Shown piece after piece: positions 13,139 through 25,101 of a DNA stretch of 64,000 nt; position 1 is the first letter of the stretch; every line of letters starts with the position of its first letter. Made by a program: the position numbers and the translations under genes. The notes below the pieces were generated by a model. That model saw only the letters and a list, made by a program, of their open reading frames with translations, searched no databases and had not been told where the DNA came from. The stretch covers positions 4,588,001 to 4,652,000 of the forward strand of contig NC_003076.8 in NCBI RefSeq assembly GCF_000001735.4. The letters run 5' to 3'. This stretch comes from Arabidopsis thaliana (taxonomy: Eukaryota; Streptophyta; Magnoliopsida; Brassicales; Brassicaceae).

Positions 13139-15873
13139 ATGGAAGGGGTTATCACATGTTTCCATACGAAATGCGTCTCTCTTCCAATTCGTTCTTTCCC
13201 ACTTTCTAGGGTTTCTTCACTTCCTCGGTGGAGGAACAATAAATTGATCTCTTCATCGCGATCGGTTCATCTAAGAAGCTTGTGCGTTTCGAGCTCAGAT
13301 ACTTTAGTCGCGAGCGGTTCACCAAAGGAAGACGAGAGGCAGAGCAAAGTATCGAGCAAGAAGGAAGGAGATGACTCCGAGGATTTGAAGTTTTGGATGG
13401 ATAAGAATGGGTTGCCACCTTGCAAGGTTATTCTCAAGGAGAGACCAGCTCATGATCAGAAGCATAAACCTATACATTATGTTGCTGCTAGTGAGGATCT
13501 TCAGGTGGTTGACTTAGCATTTCAACAGTTTTATTTGCTTATACACAGTTCCATAGGGTATTCCAAGTATCAATTTCCGGGTTTTGATGGTAAATTTTTC
13601 CTAATTACCTGTCTTTTACAGAAGGGTGATGTGGCGTTTTCAGTTCCTGATTCTCTGGTGGTTACTCTGGAAAGAGTTTTGGGAAACGAGACTATTGGTA
13701 TGAGACATTCTCTATTATGTTTCCTATTCCATAAAGCTACTTCATCAGTTATGCACTATAATATTTGGATTAGACTTTGTGATTTCTCTTAGATAAGGGT
13801 GGGATTACGGGTGTTTTGATTCTTGTCTGAAGCCATATAAACTCTCTTTATCACACAGCTGAACTGTTGACGACGAACAAATTATCCGAACTGGCTTGTC
13901 TAGCTTTGTATTTGATGTATGAGAAGAAACAAGGAAAGAAATCAGTATGGTATCCCTATATAAGAGAACTTGATCGTCAAAGAGGAAGAGGTCAGTTAGA
14001 TGCGGAATCCCCTTTGCTGTGGTCAGAGGCTGAGTTAGATTACCTAACTGGTAGTCCTACCAAGGTATTGCGTTAGTATATGCCGGACGTGTGATGAACT
14101 AGTATAGTGGGTTCTTAGTGGTTAACTTCTTTAACATGGTTCAGGCCGAAGTTCTTGAGAGGGCTGAAGGGATCAAAAGAGAATACAATGAGCTTGACAC
14201 TGTCTGGTTCATGGCTGGATCTTTGTTTCAGGTGTTTGGCTACCTACGATTTCGGCTTCTTCTTGTCATTTTAATATATGGAATGCTAAACATCGGCCTC
14301 GGACTTACACCATTTTATTTGTGTTTTGCAGCAATACCCATTTGACATACCAACTGAAGCTTTTTCATTTGAGATTTTCAAACAGGCATTTGTTGCCATT
14401 CAGTCATGTGTGGTGCATTTACAAGTAATTTTCATTCTTTTGGGGTTTACTTTTCACAACTTGAATGTCTTTCTGTATTTGAAAGAATAGTTAGAGTAAA
14501 ATATAATAATATGGTCTTACCTCTATTACTCTATCGCTGAATCTAAAGTTTAGCTTGCAGCTCATCATTTAAGCAAGTAGTCAGGTGGTGCTTGTTGCTT
14601 CTTCTAATTTAGATTGTTATGCTTCTTCTTGTACTCAGAATGTCGGTTTGGCTCGTCGGTTTGCTTTGGTTCCTCTTGGTCCTCCCTTGTTGGCCTATTG
14701 TTCCAACTGCAAGGCAATGCTTACTGCTGTTGATGGTGCTGTTGAACTCGTGGTAGATAGGCCATATAAGGCCGGGGATCCTATAGTTGTCTGGTGCGTC
14801 TGTAAGCCAAATTGCTTCCTACAGCTAGCTTTTTCATTCTGATCTATTTTTCATACTTTTGCATTTCCTCCTTTATTTGAAGGTGTGGGCCACAACCAAA
14901 TGCGAAATTGCTTCTGAACTATGGATTTGTTGATGAGGATAACCCTTATGATAGAGTAATAGTTGAGGTAATTACAAAACTTTGTTGCGTTACTGTAAAC
15001 ACTAGTGTAGTGTTCATGTAATTCCTCACTGTTTGCATGTTTTATGCGTCATACACATTCAAGGCAGCGTTGAACACTGAGGATCCTCAATACCAGGACA
15101 AGAGAATGGTTGCTCAAAGGAACGGAAAATTATCCCAACAAGTATTTCAGGTATGACTTTCCCATGGCAACAAGTCTACTTTGAGATGTTCTGTCTGATT
15201 TTGGTTTTGCATCCATCTCAGGTTCGTGTGGGAAAAGAAAGAGAAGCTGTTCAAGACATGCTTCCCTACCTGCGGTTGGGTTACATGTCTGATCCTTCTG
15301 AAATGCAGTCAGTAATTTCATCCCAAGGTCCAGTTTGTCCGGTAGGTAGAGGATGAGTGACCTGGCAAAACTTTTTTCTAAGTAATCTTTGATATTTCCT
15401 TGATTGCATCAAATGTTCAGTCCCTACATGTGAGGCCTCCAATGTTACTGCTACATAGAAAGTTGTTGACACACTTGTAAAGGTTTAACTCTCAAGCTCT
15501 TTTGTAGATGAGCCCTTGTATGGAAAGAGCAGTACTAGATCAGCTTGCTAATTACTTCATGAGACGGTTATCTGGCTACCCTACTACTCCGAAAGAAGAT
15601 GATGCATTGGTATGTCTTTAGACTTTGTGATCGCTACAGATCAAACACATTTTTTTGTTTGGTTTTCCTGCATGACATGACATTGATAGAATTCCCAATC
15701 AACAGTTGGCAGATCCTAGTTTGAGTCCTAGGAAGCGAGTTGCAACCCGGCTTGTCCAACTGGAGAAGAAAATACTAGTTGCATGCCTTACGACAACAGT
15801 TGATCTTTTAAATCAGTTGCCCGATACAGCCATCTCTCCATGCCCAGCACCATATGCTCCTTCCTTGAAATAA
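13139..15873 (+). CDS. SET-domain protein of the Rubisco LSMT family, plastid-targeted
   Basis: Eleven exons (13139-13504, 13622-13697, 13859-14064, 14145-14231, 14332-14424, 14639-14793, 14883-14967, 15064-15150, 15222-15341, 15508-15609, 15706-15873) give 514 residues. The chosen ATG is the first in frame; the frame upstream starts only with TTG. The N-terminus is rich in Ser/Arg with few acids (SRVSSLPRWRNNKLISSSR), like a plastid transit peptide. The middle is a divergent SET domain ending in KLLLNYGFVDEDNPYDRV, and the last 170 residues resemble the Rubisco-methyltransferase substrate-binding domain. Family members methylate lysines of plastid proteins. The usual Asn-His motif of the SET core is not seen where expected (PPLLAYCSNCKAML), so catalysis is uncertain. 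I recall it as At5g14260. The 3' UTR may contain a short intron ending near 15952. Confidence 0.93.
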
Positions 15874-17172
15874 AAAGGCACGTATCTCTGCCCCCTGCCT
15901 CTCTCACTTAATAACTAATATTTTCTGACCTTCTAAAACTATGTTGGTTCAGGTTCGTGTTGTAGCTGCAATTTGTGGGACATGGCAGGAGTAATTTTTG
16001 GTCGTGTCCTTGATCATTACAATCTGAGGTCGCTTAACTACGGTCAGTTTTTGTGTGTACAAGTCTAGATCTGATCCTTTGCGGCTCGAAAACATGACTA
16101 GGAAGTTTCCAAAATAATTTTGATTTTGTAAGATTTCTTGCTAGCTACAAAGCCGAAATCTATCTCCTTATAGATGGTTTATTGTTGTTTATGAATTCAG
16201 AAGTTGATGATTTCAAAGTTTTAATGCATTGCAAATTGCAATTGCAGGTAGATAAGGGTACTAGGAGCGTTATCTGCCGCTTGACACGCAAATGTTTCAG
16301 CATATGATTGTCCTTTTTTTCTTACAACAATGAAGCCTTAAGTCGCATTGTTCAAAGTGTACATACATGAATGAACCTTCTTGTTCTTCCCCAACTCCCT
16401 CTGTAATGTTTTATCTCTGTTTTAGAAATTTAGAATTTATCATTTCCAAAAAAAATGAATAACGAAATTGAGCATTTTGTCCATTGGATACAAAAACGTC
16501 AGGACGAGCCGATAGAGTGAACAAAAACGGCAAGCGGTTCGTTGAATGCGTTGACTCATAAAAATCTTCGCATCTAAAATATCTATTGGTGTCTCACTAC
16601 ACTAGTCACTAGATCTGTTCGATTAAAATCCGACGGTGTTTATTGATTGTTCCTGAGTGTTCCCGTACCGAAACTCGTTAACCGATTCACCGTTAAGTGT
16701 GGAATCAGACAGTGAAGAGATCAACAGATATTTATCTCTCTACTTCTCTCGGTCGTATTCGTCATTCTGCCTTTTATCTATTTCCATATCAACATTTTAG
16801 GGTTTTTACTCCTCTAAGGTTTCGCTTCTTCTTAGATTCTCTGTCTTCCGCTTCAGTTGGATCATCGATTTTCTCAATTGCTCTGAAGTTCAGCCGGTGA
16901 GTTTCTTCCTTTTCACGATTTTGGTGTTTACTTCCATCGGGCAATTCGAAGTCTTCATTGCAGGACGAGTTCAGATTTGAATCGCTTAAATTAGGGTTTT
17001 GAATCATCTATCTACTATCGGATCGAGATTATCTGATTTAGAGTCATAAGAGTCTTCGGAGATTAGCTTTCTGAAGCAAATCCGTCATACGAGATGTTTC
17101 GTTTCCTGCAGGATTAGACTGATCCGGAGCTCTTCACGAGATTAAGGGAATCTATTTCACAATTTCGTCGAT
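15874..17172. other. 3' UTR of the SET-protein gene and GTE9 promoter/leader
   Basis: No coding gene. The right part is the GTE9 leader and contains an apparent 5' UTR intron with donor at 16897 (CAGCCG/GTGAGT) and acceptor ending at 17111 (TTCCTGCAG). A telo-box-like TTAGGGTTTT lies inside this intron near 16991. Confidence 0.55.
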
Positions 17173-20100
17173 ATGACAGAGAGAAACGGTGGTTTCCCTG
17201 GTGATTATTGTTTTGAGGCACCCGGTGGAGATTATGATGAAGGATCTGATAGTCCGAGGGTCTCAGAGGGTTCCAATTGTTCAAAAAGAAAGGTCGGTGA
17301 AACCTTCGGTGTCTCGAAAATGGTATTACCCTTATCTGGCCTATCATCATCAGATAGGAAGGAGTTGATTCGTAGGCTAAGACAAGAGCTGGAACAAATA
17401 CGAGTTTTCCAGAAGAATTTTGAGCTTTCTAGAACAGTGGCTCTCACTAGCTCTTCTGCTAGTGGTTTGACTCGAGTCAAGAGTTTTGGAATGTCGCGAT
17501 GTTCCACGGGTCCAGGAAAGACGGTGAACCCTATAAGTGCTGCTTCTAAACCGACTCCTGTCACTACTGCGGTTATGCTTCTGATGAAGCAATGCGAGGC
17601 GCTTTTGAAACGATTGATGTCACATCAGTATGGTTGGGTGTTCAATACTCCAGTGGATGTTGTCAAGCTGAATATACTGGACTATTTTAATGTTATTGAG
17701 CATCCTATGGATTTAGGAACTGTGAAGAATAAGTTAACTTCGGGGACATATTCCTGTCCGTCAGAGTTTGCTGCTGATGTTCGGCTTACCTTCAGCAATG
17801 CAATGACGTATAATCCACCTGGTAATGATGTTTATGTTATGGCTGATACACTTCGTAAGTTTTTCGAAGTGAGGTGGAAGACCCTTGAGAAGAAATTATC
17901 CGGAACTAAAGTTCATACTGAACCGAGTAACTTAGATGCCCATAAGGAAAAACATATCGTAATACCTGTGCCTATGGCTAAGAAGAGGAAGACCACTGCA
18001 GTAGACTGTGAGAATGTCGTAGATCCTGCTAAACGGGTTATGACTGATGAGGATAGACTCAAGCTGGGCAAGGATTTGGAGTCCTTGACTGAGTTCCCGG
18101 CACAATTAATAAATTTCTTGAGAGATCACAACTCAAATGAAGGAGGGATTGGGGATGATGAGATTGAGATTGACATTAATGATCTCAGTGACCATGCCTT
18201 GTTTCAGTTGCGGGATCTCTTAGACGAGCATTTGCGTGAGATCCAAAACAAAAAATCAAGTGTTGAACCCTGTGAGATAGAGGTATATCTTCGTCTATAT
18301 CTCATGTTTGAATCATCTAATTGCATCATCACTGCTAATAGGGAAACTTTTATCTATTGCAGCTTCTGCATGGATCAGTGCCAGGGAATTCATCAATGCA
18401 ACATTGTGATGGTTAGTTCACAGCCTGCTTGTGGTTCGATAAAGTTTTTTGCTTGGCTCTTTAATCAGAGTAACATTTTTTACTGTATTCGTTGTAGGGA
18501 GTGAATTGGATGATGAAGTTGTTGACATTGGTGAAAATGAACACCCAACATCCAGCATTTCTCCTGTCACGATAGAGAAGGATCTGGTGTTAGGAAACTC
18601 TAATGGTATCTTTTCTTTTGCTTGTTTATATTGACATTCTTGTTCTCCATAGAACTTTTGTTGGGGTATGGTTGTTACATTTGTCATTTCCAAACTCTCG
18701 TGACCTCAGATTTTCTCAGAAGTGGCCTTGGAGCCATATTGTTGTTGATATGCAGTGAACGTTGCTAGCGCACTTATTTTATAATTTTTAAATTAGGAGG
18801 CCTTTTACATTCACTTGTTTACTAACTAAAACTAAATTGCCTTTCGTGTTCCCTTTATTGATTTTATGGTGATTAGACTATCCCCTGGGTTGTACTACTG
18901 ATTGCTCCTCTTTTGATGCATATAATCTAGGTAATAGCTTGGGAAGTGTGTCCGGTGATCCTAAAATGTCAAGTTTACCGAGGGCATCAAAGGTATATAG
19001 TGGTCTGGAATAACATGCAAACATGAATAACTGAGATTTGGTGCGACACAATGCATATGTCGATGTGGATATCTTTGTTACCTTGTCATAAAGTTGATAT
19101 AATTTGATATGGAGGAACTCTTGGACCACAATTTTTTACTGTTGCGGAACCATAACAATATGAAATGGATGTCATAGTTTGTTTGAATCCTGATATATAT
19201 AAAATTCAACTTACTTGATGGTTCCCAGATTTGTTAGGATAACCTAATTGTTTCTTCGTGCTCCTGTCCTGCGCTGATACAGGGGCTTGGAACCATCGAT
19301 CTTGAACCTATGTTGGATGGAGCTACAAGCGCTTCCCCAACAAGAGGATGTGAGTGGATTTTTTGTTAGTGGTCAAAAGTTTAGTTTTTGGGTGTGGAAC
19401 TTATGTTTTGTTGCTTTATACAAGTAGCATCTGTTGGTGGATTGGATCAGCTGGAAAGTGCATCTCCGGAGAAAATAAGTTCTGTTGAGGCGGATTGTCA
19501 GCAAGATGGTAAGAAAAGGAGTATGGCAGAAAAATGTTTCTGCTCTTCTGTCTGAGGTGGCATCTCACTCTTGACCTTGACCCTTTAATACACTAGGAAA
19601 TAGTGCTCAGAATGAGAAGCAATTACCTCCTGAAAAGAGCTACAGGGCTGCTATTTTGAAGAACCGATTTGCAGACATAATTTTGAAAGCCCGAGAGAAA
19701 CCTCTTAACCAGGTTTGTTGTGCGTTCCAAGTTCCAACCCACTATTCTGGGTCCTTTTTGACCTTTGAATTGATTTTTCGTAAATTCTATGTGTTCCTGA
19801 GATCAGAATGACACTCGAGATCCAGAGAAGCTGCAGCGTGAGAGAGAAGAACTCGAGCTTCAAAAGAAGAAAGGTTTGCTTCCTTGATTTGCTAAATCAA
19901 CTGTAGTTGGTGACATTTACCAGTTGTAAGTGATAAAAGCACACTGCAACCTGAGTTTATAATATGTGCCCTTTCTTAACAGAGAAAGCGCGATTACAAG
20001 CAGAAGCTAAGGCAGCTGAAGAAGCTCGTAGAAAAGCTGAGGCACAAGCTGCAGCTGAAGCTGCGGCTGAGGCTAAGAGAAAGCTGGAGCTTGAAAGAGA

Positions 20101-20517
20101 AGCAGCACGCCAGGCATTGATGGAGGTAAAGATGTTCATTACAACGAAATAGTCATTACTATATTATAATGGGTGAACTCTATCATTAAGAAAATTGGAA
20201 TATCTAGTCCCATTTTTTCACTGAAACATAAGTTTTCATGGTATTTGGTGCAGATGGAGCAGTCGGTTGAACTCAATGAGAACGCAAAGTTTCTCGAGGA
20301 TCTAGAACTGCTGAAAACAGTCGACACAGACCATTTGACAAATACAATAGAGGAGGAGGATGGGCCTGATGTTGGGTTGCGTAGTTTCAGTTTTGGGGGT
20401 AGTAATCCTCTTGAACAGCTTGGACTGTTTATGAAACAAGATGAGGATGAGGAGGAAGCTGACCCGCTAACTTCGCCAGCCCCTGAAATAGATATAGAAG
20501 AGGGAGAGATTGATTGA
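17173..20517 (+). CDS. GTE9: Bromodomain/NET (BET-type) transcription factor GTE9
   Basis: Ten exons (17173-18282, 18363-18411, 18498-18605, 18931-18992, 19283-19349, 19428-19508, 19597-19712, 19807-19873, 19983-20125, 20254-20517) give 688 residues. A bromodomain spans about residues 138-242 ([29 protein letters not shown]); the acetyl-lysine-binding Asn is N214 in [12 protein letters not shown] domain follows at about 291-358 ([11 protein letters not shown] ... [10 protein letters not shown]). Residues about 532-600 form a long charged, Ala-rich helix ([20 protein letters not shown]), and the end is acidic ([10 protein letters not shown]). One bromodomain plus NET is the plant GTE pattern. 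These nuclear proteins read acetylated histones; GTE9/BET9 was reported as a partner of BT scaffold proteins. A 49-base second exon and a read-through frame after exon 1 make alternative splicing possible. Confidence 0.96.
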
Positions 20518-21122
20518 GGTTGTATGCTGATCCCCAAAACCAAACAATAGATATATCTGAATTCTGAATCCAGAATCCATCCCAAAAAAAAACATATACT
20601 GTGAGCTTCAAGTAGAGAGGGCCGTTCAGACTGAGGATTGGATTTTATTGGTACTGAGAGTGGGAACGTAGTCATTCATGAGTTAAGTTTTGCTTGGAAT
20701 GGTCGTGAGAAGTGGGTCATCGTCTTTTTCCCTTTGCGTTGTGTTGTGTGATGTTGGTACGGGTTATCTTCGTGCTTCTTGTCGAATTGAGTATATTGTA
20801 TCAGTAAAGAATTTATAACTTAAAAAGAGCCTTATGTCAAATACGACGTCGTTTTGTATGGAAATGGATTTTTTACACCGCTGAAAAAATAAAAAGAAAA
20901 CTCGGAATCTCTTCTTCTTCACTCAAGAAGTCGCTCTGAAACTTGGAAACCACATTTTTGTTCTCTCAAGAGTCTGTTTTTTTTTTCTGGCGTAAGTTTG
21001 AATTTCATGAAAAGTTGTTATCGCTAGTCGATTTAGTGTAATTGATATCCTGATTAAGGCTTTTCTCTGCATGCCAGCCAATCAGGCTAGAATTGTGAAG
21101 TATAAAAGTAAGCAAATTGACA
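20518..21122. other. GTE9 3' UTR and promoter of the GeBP-like gene
   Basis: No gene. About 320 bases of GTE9 3' UTR are followed by a short promoter containing the palindromic core GACGTC at 20845-20850 within ACGACGTCGTTTT, and a leader that probably carries an intron. Confidence 0.5.
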
Positions 21123-22246
21123 ATGGCGACTCCGACGGAGCTAGGTTTCTCTTCACCTGGTGGTGGTGGTGACGACTCTGACGATAACCCTCCACAGAAG
21201 CGTACTTCAAAACGTACTGCTTCCGAAACAGCAACAGAAGAAGAAACGAAGAAGAAGAAAAAGAAGAAGACGAAGCACAACACAAAAATGGCTTCTCCTC
21301 CGAGCAACCGGATCTGGAACGAAGAAGACGAGCTCTCTATCTTAAAGGTATTTCCTACTTTGTCTCATCTATCTACTGCATTTACTTGATTGCGTTGCGA
21401 TTCCTGAAACGGCATATCTATAATTCTCAGGGATTGGTGGATTTTCGAGCTAAAACAGGACTCGAATCCAAAATTGATTGGGATGCGTTTTATTGTTACG
21501 TCAAAGGTTCCATTCATGTGAAAGTTTCCAAGTGCCAGCTTATGAGTAAGACCAGGAAGTTGAAGAAGAAGTTCCTTGATCAAATGGAGAAAATCGATCA
21601 AGGAAATGATCCACATTTTACTAGGTCTAGTGAAACTGAAGCTTTTGGATATTCCATGATGATTTGGCGTAAAATTGATGCTGAATACACTAATGGTGTT
21701 ATGGATAAAGCACATCAAAGCGAGAGTGGAGTAAGTGACTAATAAGAGTTTGTCATTTGTTTTTGATACACAATCGTCAAATCTGTTACAATAAAACTTG
21801 CTTAATGAATTGTGGTTTAAGAATGATTTGGATATTGTTCAATTATATGGTTTGTTGAATCACAGGAGGAGGTGTTTGAGGAGGATGAGGAAGTGGCCTT
21901 AATTGACAAAGGGGCTGCGAAAAGTGGCAAGTCACCTCATGAAGCTGTTGTTGTTGTTGACAAAATAACTACGAAGAAGAACGGGACTGCTGGAAAAGAG
22001 AGTGATGATGATGATGATGATGTGTTGTGTGCTGTGCGGGATGCGTTTGAGACCACCATGATGTCGCAAGGATTAAGTGATTATCAAAAGAAGTTGCAGC
22101 TTGAGAAGCTGATGAACCTTGGAACTGGTAAAAGAAGAGAGTTGAGCAATGAATGGAAAGCACTATGTGTTGAGGAACTAAAATTGAATATCAACAAGCT
22201 TCGATTTTCCGCCAAGCTTGCAGAGGCAGCAAATGATGGTAAATAA
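21123..22246 (+). CDS. GeBP/storekeeper-like DNA-binding protein
   Basis: Three exons (21123-21347, 21431-21730, 21866-22246) give 301 residues. The start is the ATG at 21123; the frame extends upstream only to a TTG. The N-terminus is acidic then strongly basic (KKKKKKTKHNTK), a probable nuclear signal. Residues about 63-165 are the GeBP domain (DUF573): RIWNEEDELSILKGLVDF, FDW-type core here as KIDWDAFYCYVKGS, and SKTRKLKKKFLDQME. An Asp run lies near residue 220, and the C-terminus has a Leu-rich helix (QKKLQLEKLMNLGTG, LKLNINKLRF) like the leucine zipper used for dimerising in this family. GeBP proteins are plant transcriptional regulators that modulate cytokinin response. I recall it as At5g14280. 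Target genes cannot be inferred. Confidence 0.93.
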
Positions 22247-22679
22247 AATGAAGAAACGCCATTTCAGCATTTGGTGTTTGTCGTTTCGGAATTGGCTTGA
22301 AAAATATAGTTTACTTCTTACTTCTTACTACTTATTAGCCATAGACCATTTACCTATAAATGTGGTTTATGTCTTTAGCTTTACTACAACTTCTGGTGAT
22401 TGATCTACTTGGGAAAGTATTTGTACCATTTCACTTTGATTTTTACCATCACACCTCAGTGTCCTTCTTCATCATAAAAAGAGATGATATTATAAAGTTG
22501 TTTTGGTCAATATAATATATGATTAAATAGATATTTTGATACATGTGTCTATCAGTCTATCGTTTAAGCTAAAACTCAACGAGACGACAGACGATAAAAA
22601 GGGATTAAGTTTCTTCTGTGTAGATTATTCTTCTTCTTCTTCTTCTTCCATTGTCTCTTGGGTTGAGATTCCGATCTCA

Positions 22680-23444
22680 ATGTCGATCAATATCGGAGAA
22701 ATCTCAATTCCAGACCTTCCTATCTTCTTCTCCATGTTCTTAACCATCTACCTAATCGCTTACTTCATCGTCTTCCGCAATTGGAAACCACAAATCCGTC
22801 CCGAAGCTTCAAGCTGCCTGATCTCAATCTTCCATGGATCTCCAGCGGTTTTCCTCGCCACACGCGCAGTTTTCTCCTCCTCCGAACGCTCCTTCGCCTC
22901 CGCAAACACCGCCGCACAAAACACCGTCCTCGATTTCAGCGTCGCTTACTTCCTCACCGATCTCTTCCACTACATCGTCTTCAACCCTAACGACGTACTC
23001 TTCATCGGCCATCACGTAGCCACTCTATTCGTCTTCCTAACCTGCAGATTCCTCGTCTTCCACGGGGCTTGCGCCATCTTAGGCCTCCTGATTCTAGCTG
23101 AAGTAACAAGCGCGTGTCAGAACGCGTGGACGCTCGCCGGAGCAAGGAAGAATGATCCGGAATCACGATTAGCTGTGAAAGTGTACGATCTCTTGTCTCC
23201 TCCGTTTTACGCCTTCTACAGTATCGTTAGGGGTGTGTTGGGACCTTTGTTTTTCGGGAAAATGGTAGCGTTTTACGCTCGAGGTGGTGCTCATGGTGTG
23301 ATACCTAATTGGTTGTGGATTTCTTGGGCAATTGTTGTTGGAATTGCTATTACTGTTAGTATACTTTGGATTTGGAATCTCTGGATAGAATTGTTTAGTG
23401 AAAGGAAAGCTAACAAAATCAGAGTAGACAAGAAAATTAGATAG
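22680..23444 (+). CDS. TLC-domain multi-pass membrane protein
   Basis: Single exon, 254 residues. I take the ATG at 22680 (MSINIGEISIPDLPIFF); the open frame runs further upstream through a CT-rich leader without a better start. Hydrophobic segments occur around residues 14-36, 95-115, 118-140, 175-200 and 220-245. The core DLFHYIVFNPNDVLFIGHHV has the closely placed His residues typical of TRAM/LAG1/CLN8 (TLC) domains, where some members (ceramide synthases) act on lipids and others sense or move them. The protein is too short and lacks the ceramide-synthase Lag1 motif, so I assign it to the general TMEM56/TLCD-like group with unknown substrate. Basic C-terminus (KANKIRVDKKIR). I recall it as At5g14285. 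Confidence 0.9.
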   Translation: MSINIGEISIPDLPIFFSMFLTIYLIAYFIVFRNWKPQIRPEASSCLISIFHGSPAVFLATRAVFSSSERSFASANTAAQNTVLDFSVAYFLTDLFHYIVFNPNDVLFIGHHVATLFVFLTCRFLVFHGACAILGLLILAEVTSACQNAWTLAGARKNDPESRLAVKVYDLLSPPFYAFYSIVRGVLGPLFFGKMVAFYARGGAHGVIPNWLWISWAIVVGIAITVSILWIWNLWIELFSERKANKIRVDKKIR

Positions 23445-24211
23445 TTTCTTCTTTCTTCTCTAGATCATTGTTTGATCTTCCTTTTCATGTACTATATATA
23501 ATATATATACCATTATTATTCTCACCTTTTAGAATTCCTCTAAATGATGTATGTTTTGGAATAATAGATTTGCTTTTGGGTAAGCAGTATGTGCAAAATG
23601 CACTTTTAATTCAACTCTGTATTGTTCAGAAGTTCTTCTCTTAAGAGTTTCTTCCATACACATATGTCTTGTCTCTCTGCTACACTTGGTTGCTCACATC
23701 TTGATTCTTGATATTGATGAGAAACGTTTTCTTTATGAAGTGTGCCATTCTTGGTGAGTTATATTTGGCTTTATAACTCTCTTTGTTTACGGCCAACACC
23801 AAGTCCCCTGAAACCAGCAACTGGTAAGCCATATATTCTTTTACTTGGAAGAATCAAAAGTTAGCTGGGGAAGTGTAAGAAATTACGAAACACAGAGATT
23901 CATATCTTCGATCATTGGATTGTGAACTTTTCATGTGTTGAAGAGGATAGGAAGAGAATTGGGGACTAAACATACCATCCAAGCTGAGACATGGTGTTAG
24001 GCAGTCTGTTGTGGAAAGCTGAATGATATACCATTTGGCCAATGAATAGCATAAAATACACAAATTTAACCAATTTACTGAGAAGAGCATGGAATTAGAG
24101 AAAAATCTTTTAAGATCAAATAATCCCAAAGATAATAAGGAAAATGAAGGGATTGCTCAAACAAGGGGAATTATAAGGGACACATACAACAAGTCATTGT
24201 TGAATCTCATT
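23445..24211. other. Convergent intergenic region, TLC gene / mL54
   Basis: Contains both 3' UTRs and about 500 bases of sequence without coding features. Short frames on the minus strand (23854-24129) are not recognisable. Confidence 0.5.
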
Positions 24212-24610
24212 TCAGTTCTTGGCCTTGATAGAATGGTTCTCCTTGATTCTAGCTCTGGTATCCAGCTTCACAAAACGTTTAAGATCATCAAAACTAAGAG
24301 TCTCAACGTTCTTCCTTCTAAGTTCGCTAAGCGCCGGTCGCTTATCAAGCAGATGCCATAAATAATCAGGGTGATCTGAATTAGGCAAGATCTTAGGGTC
24401 CAATCCATCTTTCAGAGTATTAGCACTAACAACCATACTCGATTTGATCTCTTTGCTCAAGTTCGATGCTTTTGGTGCATCATTACCTCCATCTCCCCTC
24501 CCAACCTTCTTCGCTTTACCAGCAGCTGTAGCAAATGTTCTTTGGCACACAAATCGCATTACATCTTTGGATCTAGAAATGGAATCCCCAAACATTCGAA
24601 TAAGGTTCAT
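24212..24610 (-). CDS. Mitochondrial large-subunit ribosomal protein mL54 (MRPL37/L54 family)
   Basis: Single coding exon of 132 residues, start ATG at 24610. The N-terminus (MNLIRMFGDSISRSKDVMRF) is basic and Ser-rich like a mitochondrial presequence. The conserved L37/mL54 block is at about residues 60-132: ANTLKDGLDPKILPNSDHPD, YLWHLLDK, LSELRRKNVETLSFDDLKRF. Yeast MRPL37 and human MRPL54 share this block; it is part of the mitochondrial 39S/54S subunit. A splice acceptor on the minus strand just upstream (TTTGCAG, ending at 24627) suggests a 5' UTR intron. It is divergent from PHB5. Confidence 0.92.
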   Translation of the reverse strand: MNLIRMFGDSISRSKDVMRFVCQRTFATAAGKAKKVGRGDGGNDAPKASNLSKEIKSSMVVSANTLKDGLDPKILPNSDHPDYLWHLLDKRPALSELRRKNVETLSFDDLKRFVKLDTRARIKENHSIKAKN

Positions 24611-25101
24611 ATCAACAACCTTATACCTGCAAATTCACAAAATAAAACTAAATAAATCTACACAATCCTATAATGTTCGTTCTCGGATTTAGATCAAGAT
24701 TCGAGTTTTGTCGAAGATTTTTGGGTGAGGGTTTAACTCGCAAGATAGAGATAGGTAGCGAGTGCATCGCGGGAACTGGTAAAACTTATTAAAAAGTAAC
24801 GGACCGGAAAATTAAAAGACCCGTCTAAAAGCCCACCAATAGTAATGCATACAAGTAACACGTGGCAGGTATGGTTGACCGAGTGAGTAACAGAACGTGA
24901 GAAAACCGACCCGCTAAATAAGAACCCGCCCAATATAATAAGCTTTCTCCTTAACTTCTGCCTCACGCAAAAAAAAAAACTTCCTATAAAACCTCATCTC
25001 CTGCGTTCTCTAACTACTTCTCACCTATCTGACAAGAAAAGAAACCCTAAACAACATAAAAAGAAACCTAAAATCCATACAGGAGACATTCAAAGCCAAT
25101 C
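24611..25101. promoter_or_regulatory. Bidirectional promoter, mL54 / PHB5
   Basis: 491 bp between divergent ATGs, both for mitochondrial proteins. A site II element (AGCCCA, reverse of TGGGCT) is at 24830-24835 and a telo-box (AAACCCTAA) at 25042-25050, about 50 bases before the PHB5 ATG. A TATA-like CTATAAAA lies near 24983. Confidence 0.5.
25042..25050 (+). promoter_or_regulatory. Telo-box upstream of PHB5
   Basis: Exact AAACCCTAA in the probable leader of PHB5. Function inferred from the motif's known role in other Arabidopsis genes. Confidence 0.45.
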
